From the NCBI RefSeq assembly GCF_900109225.1, contig NZ_FNZK01000010.1, positions 62,001-126,000 of the forward strand: a stretch of DNA of 64,000 nt, given 5' to 3'. This DNA comes from Propionispira arboris (lineage in GTDB: Bacteria; Bacillota; Negativicutes; Selenomonadales; Selenomonadaceae). The notes under the pieces are model-generated. The model was not told the DNA's origin, did no database searches, and saw only the letters and a program-made list of their open reading frames with translations. The translations under genes and the position numbers were made by a program. Of the stretch, positions 43,955-52,850 are shown in pieces (within the stretch, counting starts at the first letter, position 1; every line of letters begins with the position of its first letter).

Positions 43955-45895
43955 GTGGAAAAAAAATCATTTTATATAACCACACCTATTTATTATCCTA
44001 GTGCCAAATTACATATTGGTCATGCATATTGTACGACCATTGCGGATTCAATTGCTCGCTACAAAAGATTGGCTGGATACGATGTCATGTTTTTGACGGG
44101 ATCCGATGAACATGGACAGAAAATTCAGCGCAAAGCCGAAGAAGAAGGTATTACACCGATTCAATATGTCGATAAAATTGTCGCAGGTTTTCAGGATCTC
44201 TGGCGACGTCTTAATATTTCGCATGATGATTTTATTCGAACTACAGAAAAACGCCATCATAAAGTTGTTCAGGAAATTTTTAAAAAAATCTATGAAAATG
44301 GTGATATCTATAAAGGAGCTTATAAAGGTCTCTACTGTACTCCTTGTGAAACATTTTGGTTGGAACGTCAATTGGTTGATGGAAAATGTCCAGACTGTGG
44401 GCGATCTGTGGAAGAAGTGTCAGAAGAAGCTTATTTTTTTAAGATTTCAAAATATGAAGATCGTCTACTTCAATATATAGAGGACAATCCAGAATTTATC
44501 CAACCCGTATCGCGGCGCAATGAAATGATTAATTTTATCAAACAAGGGATGGAAGATCTTTGTATTTCGCGTACGTCATTTAATTGGGGAATTCCTGTGC
44601 CAATGGATGAAAAGCATGTAATTTATGTATGGTTTGATGCTTTATCAAATTATTTGACTGCAGCAGGCTATTTATCGGATGAAGAAAAATTTAAAAAATT
44701 TTGGCCGGCAGATCTGCATTTAGTAGGAAAAGAAATCGTACGTTTCCATACCATCATTTGGCCGATTATTCTTATGGCACTTGATTTACCATTGCCTAAA
44801 AAAGTCTATGGCCATGGCTGGCTTATTGTTGAAGGCGATAAGATGTCAAAGTCAAAAGGAAATGTAGTAGACCCCGTTGGTCTGATCGAAGAATTCGGAC
44901 CGGATGCGATTCGTTATTTTCTTTTGCGTGAAATAAATCTAGGAATGGATGGAAATTTTTCACGGGAAGCACTTATTCAGAGAATCAATTCAGATCTTGC
45001 CAATGATTTAGGAAATCTTTTGCATCGTACGTTGAGTATGATTGGTAAGTTTAATCATGGAATCATTGAACAGCCTGGTGCGTCCGATGCAATTGACCAA
45101 TCGTTAATTGATATGGCGATGCTGACCGTTAAAGAATATGAAATAAGTATGGAAAAAATGGAACTGAGTCCAACGATTAAAAATGTTTGGGCTTTTATCA
45201 GTCGGACCAATAAATACATTGATGAAACGAGTCCTTGGGCATTGGCCAAAGATCCAGCGAACAAAGAACATCTTAATACCGTTTTATATAATTTAATTGA
45301 AAGCTTACGGATTATCAGTGTTTTGATTTCACCATTTATGCCGGTTACTGCACCTAAAATATGGAATCAGCTGGGACTTACTCAGAAGTTTAAAGACGTA
45401 CAGCTCCATGATATTAAAACATGGGGACAGACGCCAAGTGCTATCCATATGGGGGTACCGGAACAAATTTTCCCCCGTATTGAAATCGAACCAGCGGCAA
45501 GCATTGCTGTGACCGAAAAAATGGCGGATGTGCCAGTCAAAGCAAAGCTGGCAACGGTTGAAAGCAAGGATATTCCTACTGAGATTACAATTGATGATTT
45601 TGCTAAAATGGATTTGCGAGTCGTTAAAGTATTAGCCGCCGAACCAGTCAAAAAAACGGAAAAATTGTTGATGCTCACGGTTGATTTAGGTGGGGAACAG
45701 CGCACGATTATATCAGGTATTGCGAAACATTATGCACCAGAAGATTTAATCGGTAAAAATGTGGTTATGATAATCAATTTGAAACCGGCTAAAATTCGTG
45801 GCGTTATTTCGCATGGCATGGTGCTTGCTGCATCGGCGGGGGATGAACTCAAAGTAATTGCCGTGGACATGCCTGTCGGCAGTAAGGTGAAGTAG
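43955..45895 (+). CDS. metG: Methionyl-tRNA synthetase
   Basis: 646 residues. HIGHAY and DKMSKSKGN are the two class-I signature motifs; CTPCETF and CPDC are the zinc-knuckle cysteines; ISRTSFNWGIPVP is the methionine pocket region. A C-terminal EMAP/Trbp111-type tRNA-binding domain occupies about residues 545-646 (DFAKMDLRVVKVLAAEPV). The start is GTG 43955 with GGAGGAGG upstream. Followed after 3 bp by tatD. Confidence 0.97.
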   Translation: MEKKSFYITTPIYYPSAKLHIGHAYCTTIADSIARYKRLAGYDVMFLTGSDEHGQKIQRKAEEEGITPIQYVDKIVAGFQDLWRRLNISHDDFIRTTEKRHHKVVQEIFKKIYENGDIYKGAYKGLYCTPCETFWLERQLVDGKCPDCGRSVEEVSEEAYFFKISKYEDRLLQYIEDNPEFIQPVSRRNEMINFIKQGMEDLCISRTSFNWGIPVPMDEKHVIYVWFDALSNYLTAAGYLSDEEKFKKFWPADLHLVGKEIVRFHTIIWPIILMALDLPLPKKVYGHGWLIVEGDKMSKSKGNVVDPVGLIEEFGPDAIRYFLLREINLGMDGNFSREALIQRINSDLANDLGNLLHRTLSMIGKFNHGIIEQPGASDAIDQSLIDMAMLTVKEYEISMEKMELSPTIKNVWAFISRTNKYIDETSPWALAKDPANKEHLNTVLYNLIESLRIISVLISPFMPVTAPKIWNQLGLTQKFKDVQLHDIKTWGQTPSAIHMGVPEQIFPRIEIEPAASIAVTEKMADVPVKAKLATVESKDIPTEITIDDFAKMDLRVVKVLAAEPVKKTEKLLMLTVDLGGEQRTIISGIAKHYAPEDLIGKNVVMIINLKPAKIRGVISHGMVLAASAGDELKVIAVDMPVGSKVK

Positions 45896-45898
45896 CTC

Positions 45899-46663
45899 AT
45901 GTTAATTGATACGCATGCACATATTGATGACGAAAAATTTGCGGAAGATCGCGCCGAAGTCATTCAACGAGCAATCGACAGTGGTGTTACGCGCATGATA
46001 AATGTCGGTTCGGATATTAAATCTTCGGCTCGATCGGTCAAACTGGCAGCCGATTATAATGAAATTTATGCAGCTGTTGGCATCCATCCTCAGGAAGCTA
46101 AAACGATGATGAAATCACATGATGATTTGCTTGCCAGCTGGGCGCAGCTTCCCAAAGTTGTGGCAATTGGTGAAATCGGTCTTGATTATTATTATGAAAA
46201 TTCTGAGCGTGAAATCCAAAAAAAAGTTTTTATTCGTCAGCTTGATCTGGCACGGCAGATGCATTTACCAGTCAGTATTCATGATCGCGATGCGCATGGT
46301 GATACGATGGCAATACTAAAAAAAGAAGGAAAAGGCATCATTGGCGTTATCCATTGTTTTTCAGGCAGCTGGGAGATGGCCCATGATCTTTTACGTAAAG
46401 GCTGGTTCATTGGGGTTGACGGTCCGGTTACCTTTAAAAACGCGGCAAAATTGCCGGAAATTGTTCAGCAGGTACCGTTGGATCGTTTGCTGGTAGAAAC
46501 GGACAGCCCCTATCTGGCTCCGGTTCCGAAACGTGGAAAACGAAATGAACCGGCCTATGTTAGGCATGTTGCGGAAAAAATTGCTGCTTTGCGTAATATC
46601 GAGTTTGAAGTTTTTGCTAAGGCAACAACCGAAAATGCCCGTCATTTATTTGGTATACAATAG
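45899..46663 (+). CDS. tatD: TatD family hydrolase (DNase)
   Basis: 254 residues. Metal ligands are in IDTHAHIDDEKF, GEIGLDYYYE, VIHCFSG and VETDSPYLAP. The family acts as a metal-dependent 3'-5' exonuclease in DNA repair. Start ATG 45899, directly after the metG stop; the same pair (metS-yabD) occurs in B. subtilis. Confidence 0.95.
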   Translation: MLIDTHAHIDDEKFAEDRAEVIQRAIDSGVTRMINVGSDIKSSARSVKLAADYNEIYAAVGIHPQEAKTMMKSHDDLLASWAQLPKVVAIGEIGLDYYYENSEREIQKKVFIRQLDLARQMHLPVSIHDRDAHGDTMAILKKEGKGIIGVIHCFSGSWEMAHDLLRKGWFIGVDGPVTFKNAAKLPEIVQQVPLDRLLVETDSPYLAPVPKRGKRNEPAYVRHVAEKIAALRNIEFEVFAKATTENARHLFGIQ

Positions 46664-46850
46664 GTGGCTTCAATGGTGATTTTATAGCAGAAAAGACGAT
46701 TTTATCAGCTTGATATAATAGAACATACGAGCTTTTTCCCATATGGATTTGATTGTAATGAAGTCATGGGGACGATGTTTATTCGTGAAAATGCTTATTT
46801 TACAAGGTTTCCATAAATATTATATATTCCTATAATAAACAAAATATGGT

Positions 46851-46898
46851 AAATAGCCCATGATAAATTGATGAAATTTATCGTGGGCTATTTTATTT
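46851..46898 (+). terminator. Terminator about 190 bp after tatD
   Basis: AAATAGCCCATGATAAA pairs with TTTATCGTGGGCTATTTT (one wobble), followed by T-rich sequence. The 551-bp gap 46664-47214 contains this, the repeats at 47012-47070 and the promoter at 47157; I see no gene in it. Confidence 0.85.
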
Positions 46899-47011
46899 TT
46901 GCAAAAATCAACAGGTATTCACCTCAAAAAACTTTCAATTATTAGTTATCTGGAGCTTTTGCTTGGAATGATTCGTAATTTAGCTAATAAAAATACGATA
47001 AAAAGATAATT

Positions 47012-47070
47012 GTAAATTAATTACTTATAAAGTAAATTAATGGTAATATTTAGAATAAAATGTAAATTAA
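47012..47070 (+). repeat. Three helically phased direct repeats upstream of the yabE-like gene
   Basis: GTAAATTAA occurs at 47012-47020, 47032-47040 and 47062-47070, so the copies start 20 and 30 bp apart, whole helical turns. A related inverted copy, TTTACATTAAT, is near 47096. They may be a regulator binding array on one face of the DNA. Confidence 0.6.
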
Positions 47071-47156
47071 ATGAAAATAAATACAGAAAAAATTTTACAT
47101 TAATACCAAATTATAGGCGATTGATTGTAAATATATGTTAAAAAAAGGCTTGGGAT

Positions 47157-47186
47157 TTGACATATTTAAAAAAATCATGATATAAT
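47157..47186 (+). promoter_or_regulatory. Predicted promoter of the yabE-like gene
   Basis: TTGACA (47157-47162), 18-bp spacer, TATAAT (47181-47186). Confidence 0.75.
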
Positions 47187-47214
47187 TCACAAGTTCTTCG
47201 AAAGGGGGAATTTA

Positions 47215-48201
47215 ATGAGTATAAAAACAATCATTTCATCTCAAAAATCAAGACAAAAACTCGCAATATGTGCGGTGTTGATTTTTGTATTAACGTTGGT
47301 AACTGGTTTCGTTGAGGGACAGAAGACGATTGAAATTCTGGCAGATGGCGATACAATTACGGTAAATACATTGATGAGCAAACCGGAAACAATTATTAAG
47401 CAGGCAGGTGTCCATTTACAGGACAAAGACGAATATCGTCTGTCAACAGATCGGATCGAAAACAATACTATTATTACTATTTATCGTGCAGTACCTGTTA
47501 CTGTGGAGTATCAAAACCAAAAACAGGAACTTATTACAGGAAAACCGACAGTGGGAGAATTGCTCAGTGAACTAGGCTATACCGGAGATATGTATCGTGT
47601 AGAACCGGGTCTAAATTCGAAAATACAGAAAAATCTGCATATAAAAATTGTATCTATCTCAGAAAAAATCAGTGAACGCGAAGAATCGGAAGTCTATCAG
47701 GTCGTACGCCAGAGCGACCCATCTATGGAAAAAGGAACAGAAAATATTGTTCAAAATGGTGAAAATGGCATAAAAAAAATAAAAGTCAGAGAACATTTTA
47801 ATGATGGTCAAAAAGCGGGAGAAGAGGTCATCGAAGAAACAGTTATAACACCTTCTCGTCCGCAGATCATTAAAGTTGGTGCGCGTGATACAGTTCCAAC
47901 ATCACGTGGAGCGATGCGTTTTAGCCGGGCGATTTATATGGAAGCTAGTGCATATCTTCCCGGTGATGGCGGTGGAGCTGGAATTACAGCTACGGGCCTT
48001 GCAGCACGCCATGGCGTGGTTGCCGTTGATCCGAATGTGATACCACTCGGTACGCGATTGTTTATTCCCGGCTACGGGGTGGCGATTGCTGCTGATACAG
48101 GTGGTGCCATTCAAGGTGCTAAAATTGATCTTTGCATGGATGATTATGGTGAAGCAATTAATTTTGGCCGCCGCAGTGTTAAAGTATATATATTAGATTA
48201 A
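47215..48201 (+). CDS. yabE: YabE-like cell-wall protein: DUF348, G5 and 3D domains
   Basis: 328 residues. A single N-terminal membrane anchor or signal (about 18-35) is followed by a DUF348 ubiquitin-like domain (about 42-120), a G5 domain (about 150-225) and a C-terminal 3D domain (about 240-328) with ATGLAARHGVVAVDP, IPLGTRLFIPGYG, AADTGGAIQGAKIDL. The 3D domain is the peptidoglycan-cleaving fold of MltA and Rpf/YabE-like lytic transglycosylases, with the catalytic Asp in IDLCMDD. B. subtilis yabE is at the same place, before rnmV. Confidence 0.92.
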   Translation: MSIKTIISSQKSRQKLAICAVLIFVLTLVTGFVEGQKTIEILADGDTITVNTLMSKPETIIKQAGVHLQDKDEYRLSTDRIENNTIITIYRAVPVTVEYQNQKQELITGKPTVGELLSELGYTGDMYRVEPGLNSKIQKNLHIKIVSISEKISEREESEVYQVVRQSDPSMEKGTENIVQNGENGIKKIKVREHFNDGQKAGEEVIEETVITPSRPQIIKVGARDTVPTSRGAMRFSRAIYMEASAYLPGDGGGAGITATGLAARHGVVAVDPNVIPLGTRLFIPGYGVAIAADTGGAIQGAKIDLCMDDYGEAINFGRRSVKVYILD

Positions 48202-48207
48202 TATGAA

Positions 48208-48240
48208 TCAGGGCATATTTGATATGCCCTGTTGTTTTTT
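48208..48240 (+). terminator. Terminator after the yabE-like gene
   Basis: CAGGGCATAT and ATATGCCCTG with a TTG centre, followed by TTGTTTTTTT. Confidence 0.9.
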
Positions 48241-48258
48241 TGCCTGTACTTAGGTAAA

Positions 48259-48415
48259 CTATAGATATATATAATGCATTAAAGAAATTGCATATAGACT
48301 ATTAGGCTGCCAGGAATTTGGTATAGGGCATCGTTTGCTTCCTACGTAACGCCACGGAGCCTTATACCAAATTCCTGACGATTGCCATATAAAATATTTA
48401 ATGCAACTTATATAG
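48259..48415. repeat. Palindromic repeat family, copy 1 (apparently full length, ~157 bp)
   Basis: The ends are imperfect inverted repeats: CTATAGATATA..GCATTAAAG at the left and ..TTTAATGCAACTTATATAG at the right. An inner stem CAGGAATTTGGTATA (48311-48325) pairs with TATACCAAATTCCTG (48363-48377) around a GC-richer loop. The layout resembles a MITE or other small non-coding mobile element. It lies between the yabE-like gene and rnmV. Confidence 0.8.
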
Positions 48416-48439
48416 ATCAAAAACAATGTGGGGATAGTT

Positions 48440-49006
48440 ATGATAAAAGAAGTTCTGGTAGTAGAAGGTAAAATGGATGTTGTCGCTATCAATAAAGCGG
48501 TAGAGGCAGATTGTATTATTACAGGCGGCTTTAGTTTAAAAAAGTATATGATAGATCATATTCGCCAAGCATATGAAAAACGTGGTATTATTATTATGAC
48601 GGATCCGGACTCTGCGGGAGAACGAATTCGTGCTTATTTGAGTAAACAGTTTCCTGAGGCAAAACACGCATTTGTGCCCAAAAAAGATGCAACCGCTAAC
48701 GGTGATATTGGTATTGAACAGGCCTCACCGGATGCAATTCGTACGGCACTGGAAAAAGTTAGGACATTAGGTTGGAATCCAATCACGGTGTTTACTGGTG
48801 CTGATTTGATAGCAGCAAGGCTCAGTGGATCGACATGTGCTTCAGAAAGGCGTGCTAAAATAGGAGAAATCCTTGGTATTGGTTATGCGAATGCTAAGAC
48901 ATTTTTAACAAGATTAAATCATTACGGCGTGACAGAGGCTGAGTTTGAAAAAGCTTTAGACTTATTAGACGCTCAGGATGCAAGTGAAGGGGAAAAGACT
49001 GAATGA
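48440..49006 (+). CDS. rnmV: Ribonuclease M5 (5S rRNA maturation)
   Basis: 188 residues from ATG 48440, with GTGGGGAT just upstream (the in-frame GTG at 48428 lies in that RBS). A Toprim domain shows VVEGKMDVVAINKA, with the catalytic Glu, and MTDPDSAGERIR, with the DxD-like acidic pair. It trims 5S rRNA precursors in Firmicutes. Overlaps ksgA by 4 bp, the usual rnmV-ksgA pairing. Confidence 0.95.
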   Translation: MIKEVLVVEGKMDVVAINKAVEADCIITGGFSLKKYMIDHIRQAYEKRGIIIMTDPDSAGERIRAYLSKQFPEAKHAFVPKKDATANGDIGIEQASPDAIRTALEKVRTLGWNPITVFTGADLIAARLSGSTCASERRAKIGEILGIGYANAKTFLTRLNHYGVTEAEFEKALDLLDAQDASEGEKTE

Positions 49007-49860
49007 TTCAGCCAATCATCGCAAAACGCGACGTAACAAAACATATATTAAAATCATTTAATATCCATATGAGTAAAAAATTAGGTCAGAACTTTTTAAT
49101 CGATGAATCAATTGTTGATGGTATTGTGGATGCTGCGGATATCCAAGAAGGGGAAACCGTGCTTGAAATTGGGGCGGGTATCGGGACTTTGACGCAAGGT
49201 CTTGCCGAAGCAAAAGCCAATGTTATTGCAGTTGAACTCGACAAACGGCTGCCTGATGTTTTAGCGCATACGCTGGCTGGATATGAGAACGTCAAGATTG
49301 TGCAAGGCGATATATTAAAGGTGAATATTCCCGAAATTACTGGTGGCGGCTCCTTTAAAGTAGTAGCTAATCTGCCATATTATATCACAACACCAATCGT
49401 AATGGCTCTTTTAGAACAGCGCCTGCCGATGACTAAACTTGTGACGATGGTGCAAAAAGAAGTTGCTTTACGTATGGTGGCAAACCCTGGTAAAAAAGAC
49501 TATGGTGCCTTGTCCGTTGCTGTCCAGTATTATACGAAACCGAAAATTGTATTGGATGTACCGCCGTATTCGTTTATTCCGGCTCCGGATGTTGATTCAG
49601 TTGTTATCTGCTGTGAGGTTCGTCAAAAACCACCGGTTGACGTAGCTGATGAAAAAATGTTCTTTCGAGTGGTAAAAGCTGCTTTTTGTCAGCGTCGCAA
49701 GACACTGAATAATGCCTTGAAGACGATGGGAATCGATAAGGAAACGGTTATGGAAATCTTGCAGCAGTCAGGAATCGATGGCATTCGTCGCGGCGAAACT
49801 TTATCTTTAACCGAGTTTGCCGTTATCGCCAACCAAGTTTCAGCTAACCAAAAACAATAA
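49003..49860 (+). CDS. ksgA: 16S rRNA dimethyladenosine transferase
   Basis: 285 residues. KKLGQNFLIDESIVDGIVDA, LEIGAGIGTLT for SAM and the catalytic ANLPYYITTPIV are standard RsmA/KsgA motifs. It dimethylates A1518 and A1519 of 16S rRNA. ATG 49003 overlaps the rnmV stop. Confidence 0.97.
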   Translation: MIQPIIAKRDVTKHILKSFNIHMSKKLGQNFLIDESIVDGIVDAADIQEGETVLEIGAGIGTLTQGLAEAKANVIAVELDKRLPDVLAHTLAGYENVKIVQGDILKVNIPEITGGGSFKVVANLPYYITTPIVMALLEQRLPMTKLVTMVQKEVALRMVANPGKKDYGALSVAVQYYTKPKIVLDVPPYSFIPAPDVDSVVICCEVRQKPPVDVADEKMFFRVVKAAFCQRRKTLNNALKTMGIDKETVMEILQQSGIDGIRRGETLSLTEFAVIANQVSANQKQ

Positions 49861-49872
49861 AATAAGGAATTA

Positions 49873-49915
49873 TAACCGTGCAGGGAAGTTTATCTTTCTA
49901 GTGCGGTTTTTTATT
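49873..49915 (+). terminator. Possible terminator after ksgA
   Basis: AACCGTGCA pairs with TGCGGTT across a long loop, followed by T6. Imperfect stem. Confidence 0.5.
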
Positions 49916-49999
49916 TTACAGGAGATAAAAAATGAATTTTGATGCGAATATGTTATAATGAAAAATAGATAAAATTCAAAGGTAACGAGGCTGAAAAAT

Positions 50000-50863
50000 A
50001 TGAATATTATTGATGCACATTTACATTTTTTCCCGGAAAGTTTAAAGTTTGATCAAAGTGCGAAACAGGCTGGTGATCAGGCAACGATAGAAAGTTTAAC
50101 GGCAGCAATGGAAAAAAACAAGATTGTTTTGGGGATTGGAATGGGAACTACTCCAACGGCCGGTATACTGCAAAACCCTTTAATATTACCTTTTGTGAAA
50201 GAGAGCTGGCCCTCTTTTTTTGCACAGTGTCTGGGCGTAAATGCCGATACGATAACAAATATAAATAAAAGGGACGTACTGTCTGCCTTCGAAAATAAAA
50301 TAAAAGAACCAACGACGGTTGGCATCAAGATTTATGCAGGGTATCAGCACTTTTATGTAAGTGATCCCGTCTACCATCCGTTTTATGAATTGGCAGAACA
50401 CTATGATGTACCAGTAGTTATTCATACGGGGGACACAGCTAATTCGCAAGGCTTGCTCAAATATTCACATCCGTTGACCATTGATGAGGTTGCGGTTAAC
50501 TTTCCTCGAACGACTTTTGTTATGGCACATTATGGAAATCCTTGGATTGTGGATGCTACGGAAGTTATTAAGAAAAATCCCAATGTCTACGCCGACTTAT
50601 CAGGACTGGCGGAAGGGAATTTTTCAGTGGGCTGGTTTTTTAAAAATTATCATGCTTATGCAGATATGCTTGTGGGCTGGCTCACCTATTTGTCACGTTA
50701 TGATAAATTAATGTATGGTTCAGACTGGCCGCTGGTCAATATGGGCACGTATATTGAACTCATTAAACGAATTATTCCACAAGAGCACCATGAAGCGGTG
50801 TTCTTTAAAAATGCGAAACGTATTTTCAAAAAAATTAATGTTTTGCCGATACTCAATAAGTAA
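50000..50863 (+). CDS. Amidohydrolase-2 family metal-dependent hydrolase
   Basis: 287 residues in a TIM-barrel. Expected ligand positions are visible: HLH near residue 8, the region GIKIYAGY, VVIHTGD, MAHYGNPW and the terminal Asp in YGSDWP. The family includes hydrolases and decarboxylases of small carboxylic or amide compounds. Not part of the conserved B. subtilis order. Substrate unknown; 28 bp before exoA. Confidence 0.8.
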   Translation: MNIIDAHLHFFPESLKFDQSAKQAGDQATIESLTAAMEKNKIVLGIGMGTTPTAGILQNPLILPFVKESWPSFFAQCLGVNADTITNINKRDVLSAFENKIKEPTTVGIKIYAGYQHFYVSDPVYHPFYELAEHYDVPVVIHTGDTANSQGLLKYSHPLTIDEVAVNFPRTTFVMAHYGNPWIVDATEVIKKNPNVYADLSGLAEGNFSVGWFFKNYHAYADMLVGWLTYLSRYDKLMYGSDWPLVNMGTYIELIKRIIPQEHHEAVFFKNAKRIFKKINVLPILNK

Positions 50864-50891
50864 TCGGAATTTTTAGGAGAAGAGGTATTAT

Positions 50892-51647
50892 ATGAAATTT
50901 ATTTCATGGAATGTCAATGGCTTGCGAGCGTGTTTGGCGAAAAACTTTATGGAAGATTTTCAAAAAATGAATGCGGATATTTTCTGTCTGCAGGAGACGA
51001 AACTGCAAGTGGGACAGGTAACGCTGGATTTGCCAGAGTATCATCAATATTGGAATAGTGCTATAAAAAAAGGTTATTCAGGGACGGCTGTTTTTACAAA
51101 ACAAGAACCATTGTCCGTTCAGTATGGTTTAGGCGTTGAAGAGTACGATCAGGAAGGACGAGTTATCACACTTGAATTTCCCACCTTTTATTTTGTGACG
51201 GTTTATACACCGAATTCGCAGCGTGAATTGGCAAGGCTTGCTTATCGAATGCAATGGGAAGAGGCTTTTCGCGGATTTTTATTGGAACTTGACCAAGACA
51301 AGAGTGTTGTTGTCTGCGGTGATTTGAATGTAGCACATCAGGAAATTGATTTGAAGAATCCTAAAACAAATAGGCATAATGCTGGTTTTACGGATGAAGA
51401 ACGCGCAGCCATGACGGTTTTGCTGAAGTCGGGATTTACGGATAGTTTTCGTTATCTTTATCCAGAGCAAGCAGGAATCTACAGCTGGTGGTCTTATATG
51501 CGTAAAGCGCGTGAGTCAAATGCTGGTTGGCGTATCGATTATTTTCTGGTGTCCGATCGATTGCAAGAAAAGATCCAAAATGCCTCTATTCATAATGAAG
51601 TTTATGGCAGTGACCACTGCCCGGTTGGGCTTGAGATAATTCTATAA
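50892..51647 (+). CDS. exoA: Exodeoxyribonuclease III (AP endonuclease)
   Basis: 251 residues. FISWNVNGLRA, the catalytic Glu in CLQETKL, GYSGTAVFTK, GDLNVAHQEIDL, and the C-terminal GSDHCPVGLEI define the ExoIII/APE family, which cleaves at abasic sites in base-excision repair. RBS TTAGGAGAAGAGG. Confidence 0.96.
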   Translation: MKFISWNVNGLRACLAKNFMEDFQKMNADIFCLQETKLQVGQVTLDLPEYHQYWNSAIKKGYSGTAVFTKQEPLSVQYGLGVEEYDQEGRVITLEFPTFYFVTVYTPNSQRELARLAYRMQWEEAFRGFLLELDQDKSVVVCGDLNVAHQEIDLKNPKTNRHNAGFTDEERAAMTVLLKSGFTDSFRYLYPEQAGIYSWWSYMRKARESNAGWRIDYFLVSDRLQEKIQNASIHNEVYGSDHCPVGLEIIL

Positions 51648-51650
51648 AAA

Positions 51651-51702
51651 TAAAAGAGGTCTGGACTTGTAAAATATTTTACGAGTCCAGACCTCTTTTA
51701 TA
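51651..51702. terminator. Strong terminator after exoA
   Basis: AAAAGAGGTCTGGACT and AGTCCAGACCTCTTTT form the stem, with an inner GTAAAA/TTTTAC pair. Works on the plus strand and probably both. Confidence 0.92.
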
Positions 51703-51704
51703 AC

Positions 51705-51818
51705 CTATATAGAACGAACGCATTAAAGAAATTACATCCAGTCTATCAGTCTGTCGGGAATGGGCAGGGCATCGTTTGCTGACGATTGCCATATAAAAAT
51801 GTTTACTGCCATATATGT
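51705..51818. repeat. Palindromic repeat family, copy 2 (internally deleted, ~114 bp)
   Basis: CTATATAG..GCATTAAAGAAATT..CTGTCGGGAAT..GGGCATCGTTTGCT is followed directly by TGACGATTGCCATATAAAA. Copy 1 has the same two blocks separated by about 36 bp (from TCCTACG to AAATTCC). So copy 2 lacks the right arm of the inner stem. It lies between exoA and the convergent gene at 51840. Confidence 0.8.
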
Positions 51819-51839
51819 GGCAGCATTGCTGTGGTGCTA

Positions 51840-52547
51840 TTAAATATCCCAGTGTAGTTTGTCGGGAGCGGGCGTTGCATGATCAATATCATTTAAAATC
51901 CAGGCAGCGTTGTCATGCGTTGCCGAGAAAGCCGCCTGGAGCTCATCCTGGTACGATTTTGGTATATCCATAAAGGATAAGGCCATGTGCATAAAATCTT
52001 TCGCTATAAGCGTTGTGCCGCGTTCTGCAGCAATCTGTGCTTTGAAACGATAGCCGTAATAAAGATAGCTGTTATGTGGGATCGGCAGCGGTTCAAAAAT
52101 TTCGATTTTTTCCGTGATTTCAGCCTCAGCAATATTCGTTTTTTTCTGTAAGTGCAGCGTTAGCCACCGGTCGGCCCAAAGCTCACCGCGCAGGATATAT
52201 TTATAAAGATAATCGGTTGATTCAGCGAGTTCAATCGCCAGGTTGATATAATCCAAGGCAGCCTCAAGTGTCGTTTCATTTTCACGCAGGCAGGCACTGA
52301 GCTTTTGCAGGGCGAATACTTTTTCTTCAACATCTTCTGAGTTTTCTTCGTCAATTTCAATGTCCACTATCGACCGGAACAGCTCGATTGCCAAATCTTT
52401 TTTTTCATATTCTGGCATAGCTAAAAAATGAGCCATACGAGCACGGGCATGCCAGTCGTCAAAACCTTGTGCGAATAGTGATTCTGGTGGATGTGCGGGA
52501 CTTTCAAGGATCATATGGACTAACTTGTGGAAATCATGACTGTTCAT
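51840..52547 (-). CDS. Uncharacterised helical protein, possibly TPR-like
   Basis: 235 residues, no signal peptide or membrane segment, acidic overall. The middle (about 45-180) is a series of amphipathic helices (ALQKLSACLRENETTLEAAL, DYINLAIELAE, YKYILRGELWADRW) in a spacing that resembles tetratricopeptide repeats, but no clean consensus is visible. RBS AGGAGTGA precedes ATG 52547. Not recognised; it may be specific to this lineage. Confidence 0.7.
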   Translation of the reverse strand: MNSHDFHKLVHMILESPAHPPESLFAQGFDDWHARARMAHFLAMPEYEKKDLAIELFRSIVDIEIDEENSEDVEEKVFALQKLSACLRENETTLEAALDYINLAIELAESTDYLYKYILRGELWADRWLTLHLQKKTNIAEAEITEKIEIFEPLPIPHNSYLYYGYRFKAQIAAERGTTLIAKDFMHMALSFMDIPKSYQDELQAAFSATHDNAAWILNDIDHATPAPDKLHWDI

Positions 52548-52850
52548 CTATAATCACTCCTATAAATTTTTTGTATTATGGTTAAATTATATCATATTTA
52601 AGGCAAAATGGCAGTTTATTGGATGTTCAATTAAGGTACACATACCGATTATTTCTAGCGTAAATAAACCATGTACGTTCTGACTGTAAAAATCATTGCA
52701 TGTTTATTTTCGTATGAACTTTTAGTTTCTTTTAATGAGTATGTGAATAAAAATACATATAGAATGAATAAGATGAAGCGAATATAAACTATGAAAATAT
52801 TTAGAAAATTATACAATAAAGCATTATAAATAAAGGAAAAGTATGGTTAA

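Noticed and set aside
46664-47214. Hidden small gene in the tatD-yabE gap
   Set aside because: No frame with an RBS and protein-like composition was found; the gap holds a terminator, repeats and a promoter.
48259-51818. Insertion sequence or transposon
   Set aside because: The repeats have terminal dyads but no transposase frame and no clear target duplication; they are listed as a small repeat family only.
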